A DNA stretch of 64,000 nt from Deinococcus sp. QL22 (GTDB taxonomy: Bacteria; Deinococcota; Deinococci; Deinococcales; Deinococcaceae), in assembly GCF_023370075.1 (NCBI RefSeq), contig NZ_CP097149.1, positions 1,074,001 through 1,138,000 of the forward strand, read 5' to 3'. Numbering within the stretch: the stretch's first letter is position 1; every line of letters begins with the position of its first letter. Below, one piece after another: positions 55,168 to 64,000 of the stretch. The notes below the pieces were generated by a model. That model saw nothing but the letters and a program-made list of their open reading frames with translations, ran no database searches and had not been told where the DNA came from. Made by a program: the position numbers and the translations under genes.

Positions 55168-55216
55168 CGGAAGCGGGGGGGCAGCCAGATTCGGCCACCC
55201 CGCCCGCTTAAGCGGG
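55168..55216 (-). promoter_or_regulatory. Intercistronic stem-loops between binding protein and permeases
   Basis: CCCGCTTAAGCGGG (55203-55216) is a perfect palindrome, next to an imperfect GGGG..CCCC hairpin (about 55176-55201). Such structures often stabilise the upstream binding-protein mRNA or limit readthrough to the permeases; this role is inferred. Confidence 0.5.
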
Positions 55217-55234
55217 ACTTGCAATGTCGCTAAC

Positions 55235-56953
<1,719 letters not shown>

Positions 56954-57215
56954 TGGGCCTCCTGAAAGGCAGTGGGTTGGCACAGAAAAACTCCCGTAAG
57001 AGCGGTAAAAATATCTGTTCCAAGCACCGGTGTGGGGGTAAGTCGTGCGGCATCATAGCGTAGGCCAACTGGCGGATGTGTGAAGTCTTGCAGGATGTTT
57101 CATCTGAAGAAAAGGTAAATCCTGGCGTGCCGGACAGCCTTTTTAACAGTAGCGTGTGTAACTTGCTCACCTGACGTCCAGCACTCATTCCCTGCGGCGT
57201 GCCATACTGCGACCC
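56954..57215. promoter_or_regulatory. Divergent region, peptide transporter / ddl
   Basis: On the minus strand a TATGAT box (57057-57052) is a candidate -10 for the transporter operon. On the plus strand CATACT lies 7 nt before the ddl GTG. No convincing gene. Confidence 0.4.
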
Positions 57216-58235
57216 GTGAAAAAGCGCATTTTGCTGCTGGCAGGCGGTCAATCCGGGGAACATGAAGTGAGCTTGATGAGTGCGAAAAGCGTGTTGGCGG
57301 CGCTGCCCCGCGATCAATTCGACGTGACGCCTGTGGTGATCAGCAAGCAGGGGCGTTGGCTGCCGCCTACCGATACGGCCCGTGCACTCGAATCGGGCGT
57401 CAGCGCACAGGGCGGCGACCTGGTGCTGCACCGGGCTGCCAGTGCCGAGGGCTACGACGCTGTTTTTCCGCTGCTGCACGGGCCAATGGGCGAAGACGGC
57501 ACCATTCAGGGCCTGCTCACTCTGGCCGGAATTCCGTTTGTGGGCAGCGGTGTGCTGGGGTCTGCGGTCAGCATGGACAAGGTGATGACCAAACAGGTGC
57601 TGGCCTCGGCGGGCGTGCCGCAGGTGGCGTGGGCGCTGGCCCTGCGGCACGAATGGCGCAGCACGCCTGACGCGGTGCGTGTGCGGGCTTCCAATCTCGG
57701 GTTTCCCCTGTTCGTCAAGCCTGCCAACCTCGGCTCCAGCGTGGGCATCAGCAAGGTCAGCAGCGCGGGCGAGCTGACGGCGGCGCTGGATCTGGCTTTT
57801 GGCCTGGATCGCCGCGTGATTCTGGAAGCCATGACCAGTTACAAGCCGCGTGAAGTAGAGGTGGGCATTTTGGGCAACGACAATCCCATCGCCAGTCCGG
57901 TGGGCGAGTTGCAATTTGACGCCGAGTTTTACGACTACGACACCAAATACACTGAGGGCCGCGCCACCATGCACATTCCCGCGCCGCTGCCGGAAAACGT
58001 GTCGGAGCGGGTGCGTGCCATTGCCCTGACCGCCTTCCGGGCGCTGGACTGTGCGGGGCTGGCCCGCGTGGATTTCTTTTATGTAGAGGAAACAGGCGAG
58101 CTGCTGCTGAACGAAGTCAACACCATGCCCGGCTTTACTACCACCTCCATGTATCCCAAGTTGTTCGAGGCAGCGGGCATCAGCTATAGCGAGTTGGTGA
58201 CGCGGCTGGTGGGATTGGCGCTGGAAAAGCGGTAA
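57216..58235 (+). CDS. ddl: D-alanine--D-alanine ligase
   Basis: ATP-grasp enzyme making D-Ala-D-Ala for peptidoglycan. 339 residues starting with GTG. Motifs: [68 protein letters not shown] and [12 protein letters not shown]. All catalytic regions present. Single gene. Confidence 0.96.
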   Translation: MKKRILLLAGGQSGEHEVSLMSAKSVLAALPRDQFDVTPVVISKQGRWLPPTDTARALESGVSAQGGDLVLHRAASAEGYDAVFPLLHGPMGEDGTIQGLLTLAGIPFVGSGVLGSAVSMDKVMTKQVLASAGVPQVAWALALRHEWRSTPDAVRVRASNLGFPLFVKPANLGSSVGISKVSSAGELTAALDLAFGLDRRVILEAMTSYKPREVEVGILGNDNPIASPVGELQFDAEFYDYDTKYTEGRATMHIPAPLPENVSERVRAIALTAFRALDCAGLARVDFFYVEETGELLLNEVNTMPGFTTTSMYPKLFEAAGISYSELVTRLVGLALEKR

Positions 58236-58354
58236 TTGGGATGTAGGAGGTGGGGTGTTGAATGCAGGAAAAGATAGACGACGCGCCGTATTTGCTTTTC
58301 CTGCTGCTCACAAGCCACTTCCCACAACGCCTGACCGGGACATTCATCCCTTAT

Positions 58355-58380
58355 TAATCCGAGTGTTTTACTTAGGATTA
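58355..58380. promoter_or_regulatory. Inverted repeat over the promoter of the iron transporter
   Basis: TAATCC (58355-58360) and GGATTA (58375-58380) with a 14-nt spacer overlap the -10 box TAGGAT, which lies 6 nt before the next gene's ATG. Possible operator for a metal regulator; weak evidence only. Confidence 0.35.
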
Positions 58381-58384
58381 GGCC

Positions 58385-59383
58385 ATGAAGCTTGCCCTGA
58401 TTGCCTCCACTGCCCTGCTGCTGGCCGGAACCAGCATTGCCCAGACGAACACCAGCCTGACTGTGTACTCGGGCCGCGCCAAAACCTTCGTCGATCCTAT
58501 CGTGCAGCAGTTTGAAAAACAGACGGGAATCAAGGTGAATGTGCGCTACGGCACCGACGCGCAACTGGTGGCCGCCATTCGGGAAGAGGGCGCACGCAGC
58601 CCCGCCGACGTGTACTGGGGCAACTCGGTGGGCGCACTGGGCGAACTGGCCGCCGATGGCAAGTTTGTGAAGCTGGGCGCGGCACTGACCCGCAACGTGT
58701 CGGACGACTACTTGCCCGAAACCCGCACCTGGCTGCCCACCACCGTTCGCTTCCGGACGCTGGCCTACAACACCGCCAAAATCAAACCTGCCGACCTGCC
58801 CGACAGCGTGCTGGACTTGCCCAAGATGACCAGCCTGAAAGGCCGCATCGGGTGGACGGTCAGCTACCCCAGCTTTCAGGACTTTTTGGCCGCCATGATC
58901 TCCAAATACGGCGAGGCGACCACCAAAACGTGGATTGAGGGCATGAAGGCGCTGCAACCCAAGGACTACAAAACCAGCAACGTGGGCATGCTGGAAGCCA
59001 TGCGGGCCGGAGAAATCGACGTGGCCCTCACCAACCACTACTACATCCAGCGCGTGAACCGCCTGAGCTACCCCATCGACACCTACTTCTTCAAAAACGG
59101 CGATATCGGCAACCTCGGCAATGCCACGGGCGCGGCCATCCTGAAGACCAGCAAGAACCAGCGGGCCGCCGTGCGCCTGTTGCAAGCGTTGGTCGCCAAA
59201 GATGCCCAGACCTTCTTCCTGAGCGTGAATTTCGAGTACCCCGTGATCGGCAACATTTTGCAGCCCACGACCATGCTGCCCTACGCGGACATCATCAAGC
59301 GCAGCCCCCGCATTGACCCGACCGTGCTGCCCAAGAACATCGAAAAGGCGCAAAAGCTGCTGCGCGACGCCGGACTGTTGTAA
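58385..59383 (+). CDS. Iron(III)-type ABC transporter substrate-binding protein
   Basis: 332 residues. Signal peptide at about 1-19 (ends TSIAQ). LTVYSGRAKTFVDPIVQQFE start and a Tyr pair in TNHYYIQRVN fit FbpA/FutA-type iron(III)-binding proteins, where such Tyr residues bind the metal. First gene of a three-gene importer set, 157 bp before the permease. Confidence 0.9.
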   Translation: MKLALIASTALLLAGTSIAQTNTSLTVYSGRAKTFVDPIVQQFEKQTGIKVNVRYGTDAQLVAAIREEGARSPADVYWGNSVGALGELAADGKFVKLGAALTRNVSDDYLPETRTWLPTTVRFRTLAYNTAKIKPADLPDSVLDLPKMTSLKGRIGWTVSYPSFQDFLAAMISKYGEATTKTWIEGMKALQPKDYKTSNVGMLEAMRAGEIDVALTNHYYIQRVNRLSYPIDTYFFKNGDIGNLGNATGAAILKTSKNQRAAVRLLQALVAKDAQTFFLSVNFEYPVIGNILQPTTMLPYADIIKRSPRIDPTVLPKNIEKAQKLLRDAGLL

Positions 59384-59540
59384 ACAAAGTGGGCTGCAAT
59401 GACAGCAGTCCTTCAACCACACCTTGAACCACAGGCGGCTTTGTCTTCTTCGGAGGACAGGGCTGCCTTCCCTATTCCCCGGCCCAGCGGGACATCCCGC
59501 CCCCATTCCCGACTAACCCGCTCTGATAGCTTAAATCCCT

Positions 59541-61223
59541 GTGAATTCTCGCCGCCCTCCCTTGCTGTTATTGCTGCCCGCCGTGCTAACGGTGTTGGGC
59601 GTGCTGTTGCCGCTGGGGTATCTGGTGCTGCGGGCGTTTGGGGCAGAGGCCAGCGAACTGCAGGAAATCGTGTTCCGCACCCGCAATCTGGAGTTGGCGG
59701 GCAATACGCTGGGACTCACGGCGGCGGTGCTGGCCTGTACCACCGCCGTTGCCCTGCCGCTGGCCTTCCTCGCCACCCGCACCGATTTTCGTCCCCGGCG
59801 CTTGTTGATGCTGCTGGGCGTGTTGCCGCTGGCGATTCCGGGCTATGTGGGCGCGTATGCCCTGATCGCCGCCAGCGGATTCGGCGGCACGATTCAGGCG
59901 CTGACGGGCATCAACTGGCCGGGGCCGAGTGGGTTCTGGGGAGCGCTGGGCGTGCTGACTCTGTTTACCTTTCCGTACCTGTTCCTGAACCTGCACGCCG
60001 CGCTGCGGGCACAAGACCCGGCGCTGGAAGATGCGGCGCGCTTGCTGGGGCGCACGCCGTGGCAGACCTTCTGGGCCGTGACCGTACCGCATCTGCGCCC
60101 GGCGTGGCTGTCAGGAGCACTCCTGACCGGGCTACACGTGCTGGGCGACTTCAGTGTGGTCAGCCTGATGCGCTATCCCACCTTCAGCGCGGCCATTTAT
60201 CAGCAGTACACCGCCGCCTATGACCGGGTGTATTCGGCATGGCTGGCGCTGCTCCTGCTGGTGCTGACCGCCGCCGTGCTGTGGCTGGAAGCCCGCCTGA
60301 TGCGCGGCGTTTCCCTGTCGCGGGTGTCTCCGGGTGGGGCGCGGCAGCCCGGTACGGTGCGCCTGGGCTGGGCCGTGGTTCCGGCCTGGGCCTTTGCGGT
60401 AGCACTGGCGGGCGCGGCGTTGGTGGTGCCGCTGGGCACGGTGGTGTACTGGCTCACCCGCGACTTCGATCCGGGGGCGCTGGCCGACCTGTGGGTGGCC
60501 GCCCAGACCGCGCTGGGAGCCGCTGCAGTAGCCGCCGTGACCACCACGTTGTTGGCCTTTCCGCTGGCGTACATCGGCAGCCGCTATGGGCAGCACAGCC
60601 GCTGGGCACGCCTGACCGAGCGGGCCGCGTATCTGGGATATGCCACGCCGCCGCTGGCGTTTGCACTGGCCCTGGTGTTCTTTTCGTTGCAGGTCACGCC
60701 CAGCCTGTATCAGACCTTTCCGCTCCTGATTGCCGCCTACACACTGCATTTTGTGGCCGAGGCGGTGGGCCCGATTCGCACCAGCCTGACCAGAGCCACC
60801 CCCCGGCTAGAGGAAGCGGCGCGGGTGCTGGGGCTGTCGCCGCTGCGGGCACTGACGCGGGTCACACTGCCCCTCATTCGTCCGGGGCTGTGGGTCAGCG
60901 CGGCGTTCGTGTTCCTGAGTGTCCTCAAGGAATTGCCGCTGACGCTGCTGCTCTCGCCCACCGGATTCGACACGTTGGCCCGCAATGTCTGGACGTACAC
61001 CGAAGAGGCCCAGTACGCCGCCGCCGCTCCCTACGCGCTGGCTTTAGCCCTCAGTGGGGCGCTGCTGACCGGGCTGATCTTGCGGCGCGAAACAGGCGGC
61101 GAGGATGGAATAGGCCAGCAGAGAACGCCGCGCAGACGGCCTCCATCTCCTGCCTTGAACGCGGCTTCCTCTGCCTTGAATTCGGCCCCTGAACCCCACC
61201 CCACGCAAGGAACCCCGCTATGA
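59541..61223 (+). CDS. Iron(III)-type ABC transporter permease (two-domain)
   Basis: 560 residues, about 12 helices in two fused halves, each with an EAA loop (LEDAARLLGRTPWQTFWAVTVPHLRP and LEEAARVLGLSPLRALTRVTLPLIRP). This is the FbpB layout. A Pro/Ser/Asn-rich tail of about 45 residues follows the last helix. GTG start; TAGCTT lies 8 nt before. Coupled to the ATPase gene by ATGA. Confidence 0.92.
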   Translation: MNSRRPPLLLLLPAVLTVLGVLLPLGYLVLRAFGAEASELQEIVFRTRNLELAGNTLGLTAAVLACTTAVALPLAFLATRTDFRPRRLLMLLGVLPLAIPGYVGAYALIAASGFGGTIQALTGINWPGPSGFWGALGVLTLFTFPYLFLNLHAALRAQDPALEDAARLLGRTPWQTFWAVTVPHLRPAWLSGALLTGLHVLGDFSVVSLMRYPTFSAAIYQQYTAAYDRVYSAWLALLLLVLTAAVLWLEARLMRGVSLSRVSPGGARQPGTVRLGWAVVPAWAFAVALAGAALVVPLGTVVYWLTRDFDPGALADLWVAAQTALGAAAVAAVTTTLLAFPLAYIGSRYGQHSRWARLTERAAYLGYATPPLAFALALVFFSLQVTPSLYQTFPLLIAAYTLHFVAEAVGPIRTSLTRATPRLEEAARVLGLSPLRALTRVTLPLIRPGLWVSAAFVFLSVLKELPLTLLLSPTGFDTLARNVWTYTEEAQYAAAAPYALALALSGALLTGLILRRETGGEDGIGQQRTPRRRPPSPALNAASSALNSAPEPHPTQGTPL

Positions 61224-62302
61224 CTGCCACTCTGGAACCCGTTCGGCCCACGCCCACCGCCCAAGCTGGGCCACTGACCCTGACCGACCTGACCAAACGC
61301 TACGCGCCGGGGCTGCCTGCGGTGGTGGGCGGGGTGTCGCTGGAAGTGCGGGCCGGAGAACTGCTGACCCTGCTGGGGCCAAGTGGCTGCGGCAAAACCA
61401 CCACCCTGCGCCTGATCGCCGGATTGGAACAGCCCGACAGCGGCAGCATCGAGATTCTGGGCCACTCTATGACCGCGCCGTTTGTGCCGCCCGAACGCCG
61501 GGGCGTGGGCCTCGTGTTTCAGGATTACGCGCTGTTTCCTCACCTGAACGTGCTGGGCAACGTGCTGTTTGGCCTGCGCCACTTACCACGCACCCAACGC
61601 CTGCCCCGCGCTCAGGAGACGCTGGCGCTGGTGGGCCTCACCGTGTTCGCCTCGAGGTTGCCGCACCAACTCAGCGGCGGGCAGCAACAGCGGGTGGCCT
61701 TAGCGCGTGCCCTCGCCCCACGCCCCGCCCTGCTGCTGCTCGACGAACCCTTCTCCAATCTGGACGCCCAACTGCGCCACTCCACCCGCCAGGAAGTCCG
61801 GGCTATCCTGCGCCAGAGCGCCACCACCGCCATTCTGGTCACGCACGATCAGGAAGAGGCGTTGGCCTTCAGTGACCGCCTCGTGCTGATGCGCGGCGGC
61901 CACATCGAGCAGATTGGCACGCCGCAAGAGGTGTATGCGGCTCCCCGCACTGCCTTTGTTGCCAACTTTTTAGGCCGCAGCAACCTGCTGTCGGGCACGG
62001 CTTCGGGGCAAACGGCCCGCACCGCGCTGGGCCTGCTGCCGCTGATGCAGGCCGCTTCCGGCCCCGTGCTGCTGAGTGTCCGGGCCGAACATCTGGCCTT
62101 TTGCGACGCCGCAGAGGGCGCAGAAGTGCGGATTCTGTCCCGCGAATTCCGGGGCCGGGATGCCAGCTATACTGTGCAATTGGGCAGCCAGGAACTGCTG
62201 GTACACGAGGCGGGCGGCCTGCTCAGGCCCGAAGGCAGCCTCGCCCATGTGCGGGTCACGCACGCGGCGACAGTGGTACGGGAACTGGGCGGGCAGGCAT
62301 AG
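61220..62302 (+). CDS. Iron(III)-type ABC transporter ATPase
   Basis: 360 residues. Walker [11 protein letters not shown]-loop [13 protein letters not shown], signature LSGGQQQRV, Walker [14 protein letters not shown]-loop [12 protein letters not shown]-terminal TOBE-like domain (about 245-360) includes [12 protein letters not shown]. FbpC-type. Starts within the permease stop. Confidence 0.92.
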   Translation: MTATLEPVRPTPTAQAGPLTLTDLTKRYAPGLPAVVGGVSLEVRAGELLTLLGPSGCGKTTTLRLIAGLEQPDSGSIEILGHSMTAPFVPPERRGVGLVFQDYALFPHLNVLGNVLFGLRHLPRTQRLPRAQETLALVGLTVFASRLPHQLSGGQQQRVALARALAPRPALLLLDEPFSNLDAQLRHSTRQEVRAILRQSATTAILVTHDQEEALAFSDRLVLMRGGHIEQIGTPQEVYAAPRTAFVANFLGRSNLLSGTASGQTARTALGLLPLMQAASGPVLLSVRAEHLAFCDAAEGAEVRILSREFRGRDASYTVQLGSQELLVHEAGGLLRPEGSLAHVRVTHAATVVRELGGQA

Positions 62303-62308
62303 AACAAA

Positions 62309-62335
62309 CCGGAAACGCCTCCCACACGTTTCCGG
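62309..62335. terminator. Convergent terminator, iron transporter / protease
   Basis: CCGGAAACG (62309-62317) pairs with CGTTTCCGG (62327-62335) around a 9-nt loop, 7 bp after the ATPase stop. Confidence 0.78.
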
Positions 62336-62359
62336 CTGCCGAGGTAAACCGCGCCCAGG

Positions 62360-64000
62360 CTAGAAGCTGCTCATATCTGAGGCCACCGCATTGTTGGGCA
62401 GGTTGTACACGCCGTTGGTTTCCTGATCCAGGAACGAGTCGGGCAGGTAGGCGTAACCGCCGTCGCCAAAGCCGCAGCCCCAGGAGTTTTTGATGATCCA
62501 GACACCCGTGGGGAAAGTCATGCTGCCGAGGTTGATGAAGGGGCCAATCTTGACGTTGTTGATGGTCACGCTGCCCGTGTTCACGTAGCCCACCAGATGC
62601 ACCGCGTGGCCGCCCCGGTAGTTCTGGCCCACGAGGTTCATATTGGGCGTGCCCGCCGCGCCGATGGAGTCGAAGGCCGCGTCCACGCCGAAGCCCAGCA
62701 CGAGTTGATCGCCTCTGTCCAGCATCTTTTTCATCATCAGGCGGCGGTATTCGCGGGTGACCTGCGTGGAATTGAAGGGCAGCGTGCCCAAGGAGTGCCA
62801 GACCTCATTGCCCTTGGTGGGCCGGAAATTGAAAGCGGCGTTTTCCTGAATCTCCCATTCGGGCTTCCAGGCGCAGTTGTTGGTACTGCCCTGACAGACC
62901 AGTTGGGCCTGCGCGGTGGTGTCGCTGCACGCCTGATCGGCGTAATTGGTGCAGGAATTCTTGAATTGCGTGATGGGCTTGTCGCCCCCCGGCAGCGTCT
63001 GGCGGCTGAAGCTGGGGTTGTACTTCCAGCGCACTTCGGTGGGAATGATGCGCTGGCGGCTCACGGCGTCGTCGTAGTCGCCCCAGCCTGCGCCGTCGCC
63101 CAGCACGCCGTCGTCGCCGCGCAGCCAGTAGTAGGCGTATTGCTCCGACAGATTAAAGCGGGTTTTTATCCGCCGCGCAATCTGGCTTTCCAGCGCACTC
63201 ACGAAGCCGAAGGCCATGCAGGTGCCGCGCCGTCCCTGATTCTTGATGGTGGTGATGTTGCCGATGTTCCCGCCGCGCATCTGCCCGAACAGCGCGTTGG
63301 TCGGCGTAAAGCGGCACGCGCCATCGGTGGGGGTTTTGGTGAAGCCGTCGCCGAGTTCTCCCCCCGGTTGAGAGGGTGGCTGGCTGGGCTGCACGAGGGT
63401 TTGCAGCTTCAGCAGGTCGGTGATGCCCGTCGCCACCTTGATCTGGGCCGAAGACAGGTCGATGCGGCTGCTGGGCTGAATCTGAACCTGTGCGGCCTGA
63501 GCCTGTGCAGCTGCACTGATGCGGGTGGCGGCCCCGCTGGTAATAGCCACACGCGTAGTAGCAGGATTGACCAGCACAGCAGTCGTGGCAGGCGAGGCAG
63601 TCTGGCTCAGCGTTTGCTCGTCCAGCCCAAAGGAACGCAGAATCTCGGCGCGGTTCACGGCGGCTTTGGCTTCGGCGTCGGCCACACTGCGGGCCACCGT
63701 GTCGCGGCCATACAGCATGACTTCCTGTTGCTGGCCGCCGCGCAGATTCACGATGGCGGGCACGGTCAATCCGGCGGGCAGCTTCAGGGTCATGCGGGCA
63801 ATATCGGAGCGCAGATCGGCCACGTTTGCCAGTTGGTTGGTGAGGGCCAAACTGCTGCGAATATTGGCGTCGCGGGCCTGAAGGCGGGCGGGCAGTTCGT
63901 CCAGATTGAACTGGAACACGTTGGGAGCCTGAAGTGTTTTTTGAAACAGGGCCGGATCGAGTTGTAGGCGCGAAAGTTGCTGATTCTGGATGGTGATGGG
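62360..64000 (-). CDS. Papain-like (C1) cysteine protease, 5' end outside the window
   Basis: The frame is open from the stop at 62360 to the window edge, so the start is missing; at least 546 residues are present. Catalytic Gln and Cys in IKNQGRRGTCMAFGFVSALES, His in GGHAVHLVGY, Asn in WIIKNSWGCGFGDGG: complete C1 centre. About 240 residues precede the catalytic domain, with an Ala/Gln-rich stretch and a Pro-Ser linker (QPSQPPSQPGGELG). Cys-containing insertion near NSCTNYADQACSD. Probably secreted, though the signal peptide is not visible. Confidence 0.85.
   Translation of the reverse strand, partial: PITIQNQQLSRLQLDPALFQKTLQAPNVFQFNLDELPARLQARDANIRSSLALTNQLANVADLRSDIARMTLKLPAGLTVPAIVNLRGGQQQEVMLYGRDTVARSVADAEAKAAVNRAEILRSFGLDEQTLSQTASPATTAVLVNPATTRVAITSGAATRISAAAQAQAAQVQIQPSSRIDLSSAQIKVATGITDLLKLQTLVQPSQPPSQPGGELGDGFTKTPTDGACRFTPTNALFGQMRGGNIGNITTIKNQGRRGTCMAFGFVSALESQIARRIKTRFNLSEQYAYYWLRGDDGVLGDGAGWGDYDDAVSRQRIIPTEVRWKYNPSFSRQTLPGGDKPITQFKNSCTNYADQACSDTTAQAQLVCQGSTNNCAWKPEWEIQENAAFNFRPTKGNEVWHSLGTLPFNSTQVTREYRRLMMKKMLDRGDQLVLGFGVDAAFDSIGAAGTPNMNLVGQNYRGGHAVHLVGYVNTGSVTINNVKIGPFINLGSMTFPTGVWIIKNSWGCGFGDGGYAYLPDSFLDQETNGVYNLPNNAVASDMSSF

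Overview
The window reads as chromosomal DNA of a Deinococcus-type bacterium. This rests on the high GC content, the gene repertoire (a DnaK operon whose DnaJ lacks the zinc finger, a HAIR-like HspR operator, many small secreted or acidic lineage-type proteins) and about 23 genes whose start codon lies only 6-7 nt after a TANNNT -10 box, the signature of leaderless mRNAs known in Deinococcus. Species cannot be named from sequence alone.

Layout. 1-1095: remnant of an IS630-type insertion sequence, cut by the window edge. 1160-8603: ftsH, divergent from a heat-shock cluster (dnaK, grpE, a VF530-type small gene, dnaJ), then a LysE-type exporter and a two-CBS protein. 8911-12393: secreted subtilisin-like protease and a secreted unknown. 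12641-22474: metabolism and repair (fba, an aminotransferase, a VanW protein, purE-purK, folC, nth, an MFS transporter, uppS). 22609-27354: a small acidic gene, an EamA transporter coupled to a fused ABC ATPase-permease, a NUDIX hydrolase coupled to an SDR, and a 63-residue zinc ribbon. 27484-36876: dnaE, an unknown coupled gene, pilT, a DinB-like protein, a cyclo-ligase-like protein, an HD hydrolase, tRNA-Lys, plsC, xseB. 36917-40777: flavin reductase, a 14-copy 8-bp tandem repeat, psuG, a secreted unknown, an AIM24 protein. 40832-44678: a segment bounded by tRNA-Pro(GGG) and a second copy of that tRNA's 3' part. It carries a coupled alpha/beta hydrolase, Baeyer-Villiger monooxygenase and SDR operon, with an in-frame TGA in the monooxygenase. 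44811-52916: aminopeptidase, ROK kinase, thioesterase, FtsB-like protein, cutA, tRNA-Trp, precorrin-2 dehydrogenase plus hemA, ygfZ. 52995-56953: a dipeptide-type ABC transporter. 57216-62302: ddl and an iron(III)-type ABC importer. 62360-64000: the 3' part of a secreted papain-like protease.

The most unusual signals are between the genes. Five intergenic copies of one modular repeat share the layout hairpin A, then a CGAGCGGAGCGAG-type box, then hairpin B. Stem sequences differ between copies while pairing is kept. Two further dispersed intergenic motifs occur (CTAAGGGT-type and CCACGATC-type). The tRNA-Pro duplication suggests an integrated or duplicated cassette without a visible integrase.

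All functional calls come from reading translated sequence and motifs by eye; no database search was run.
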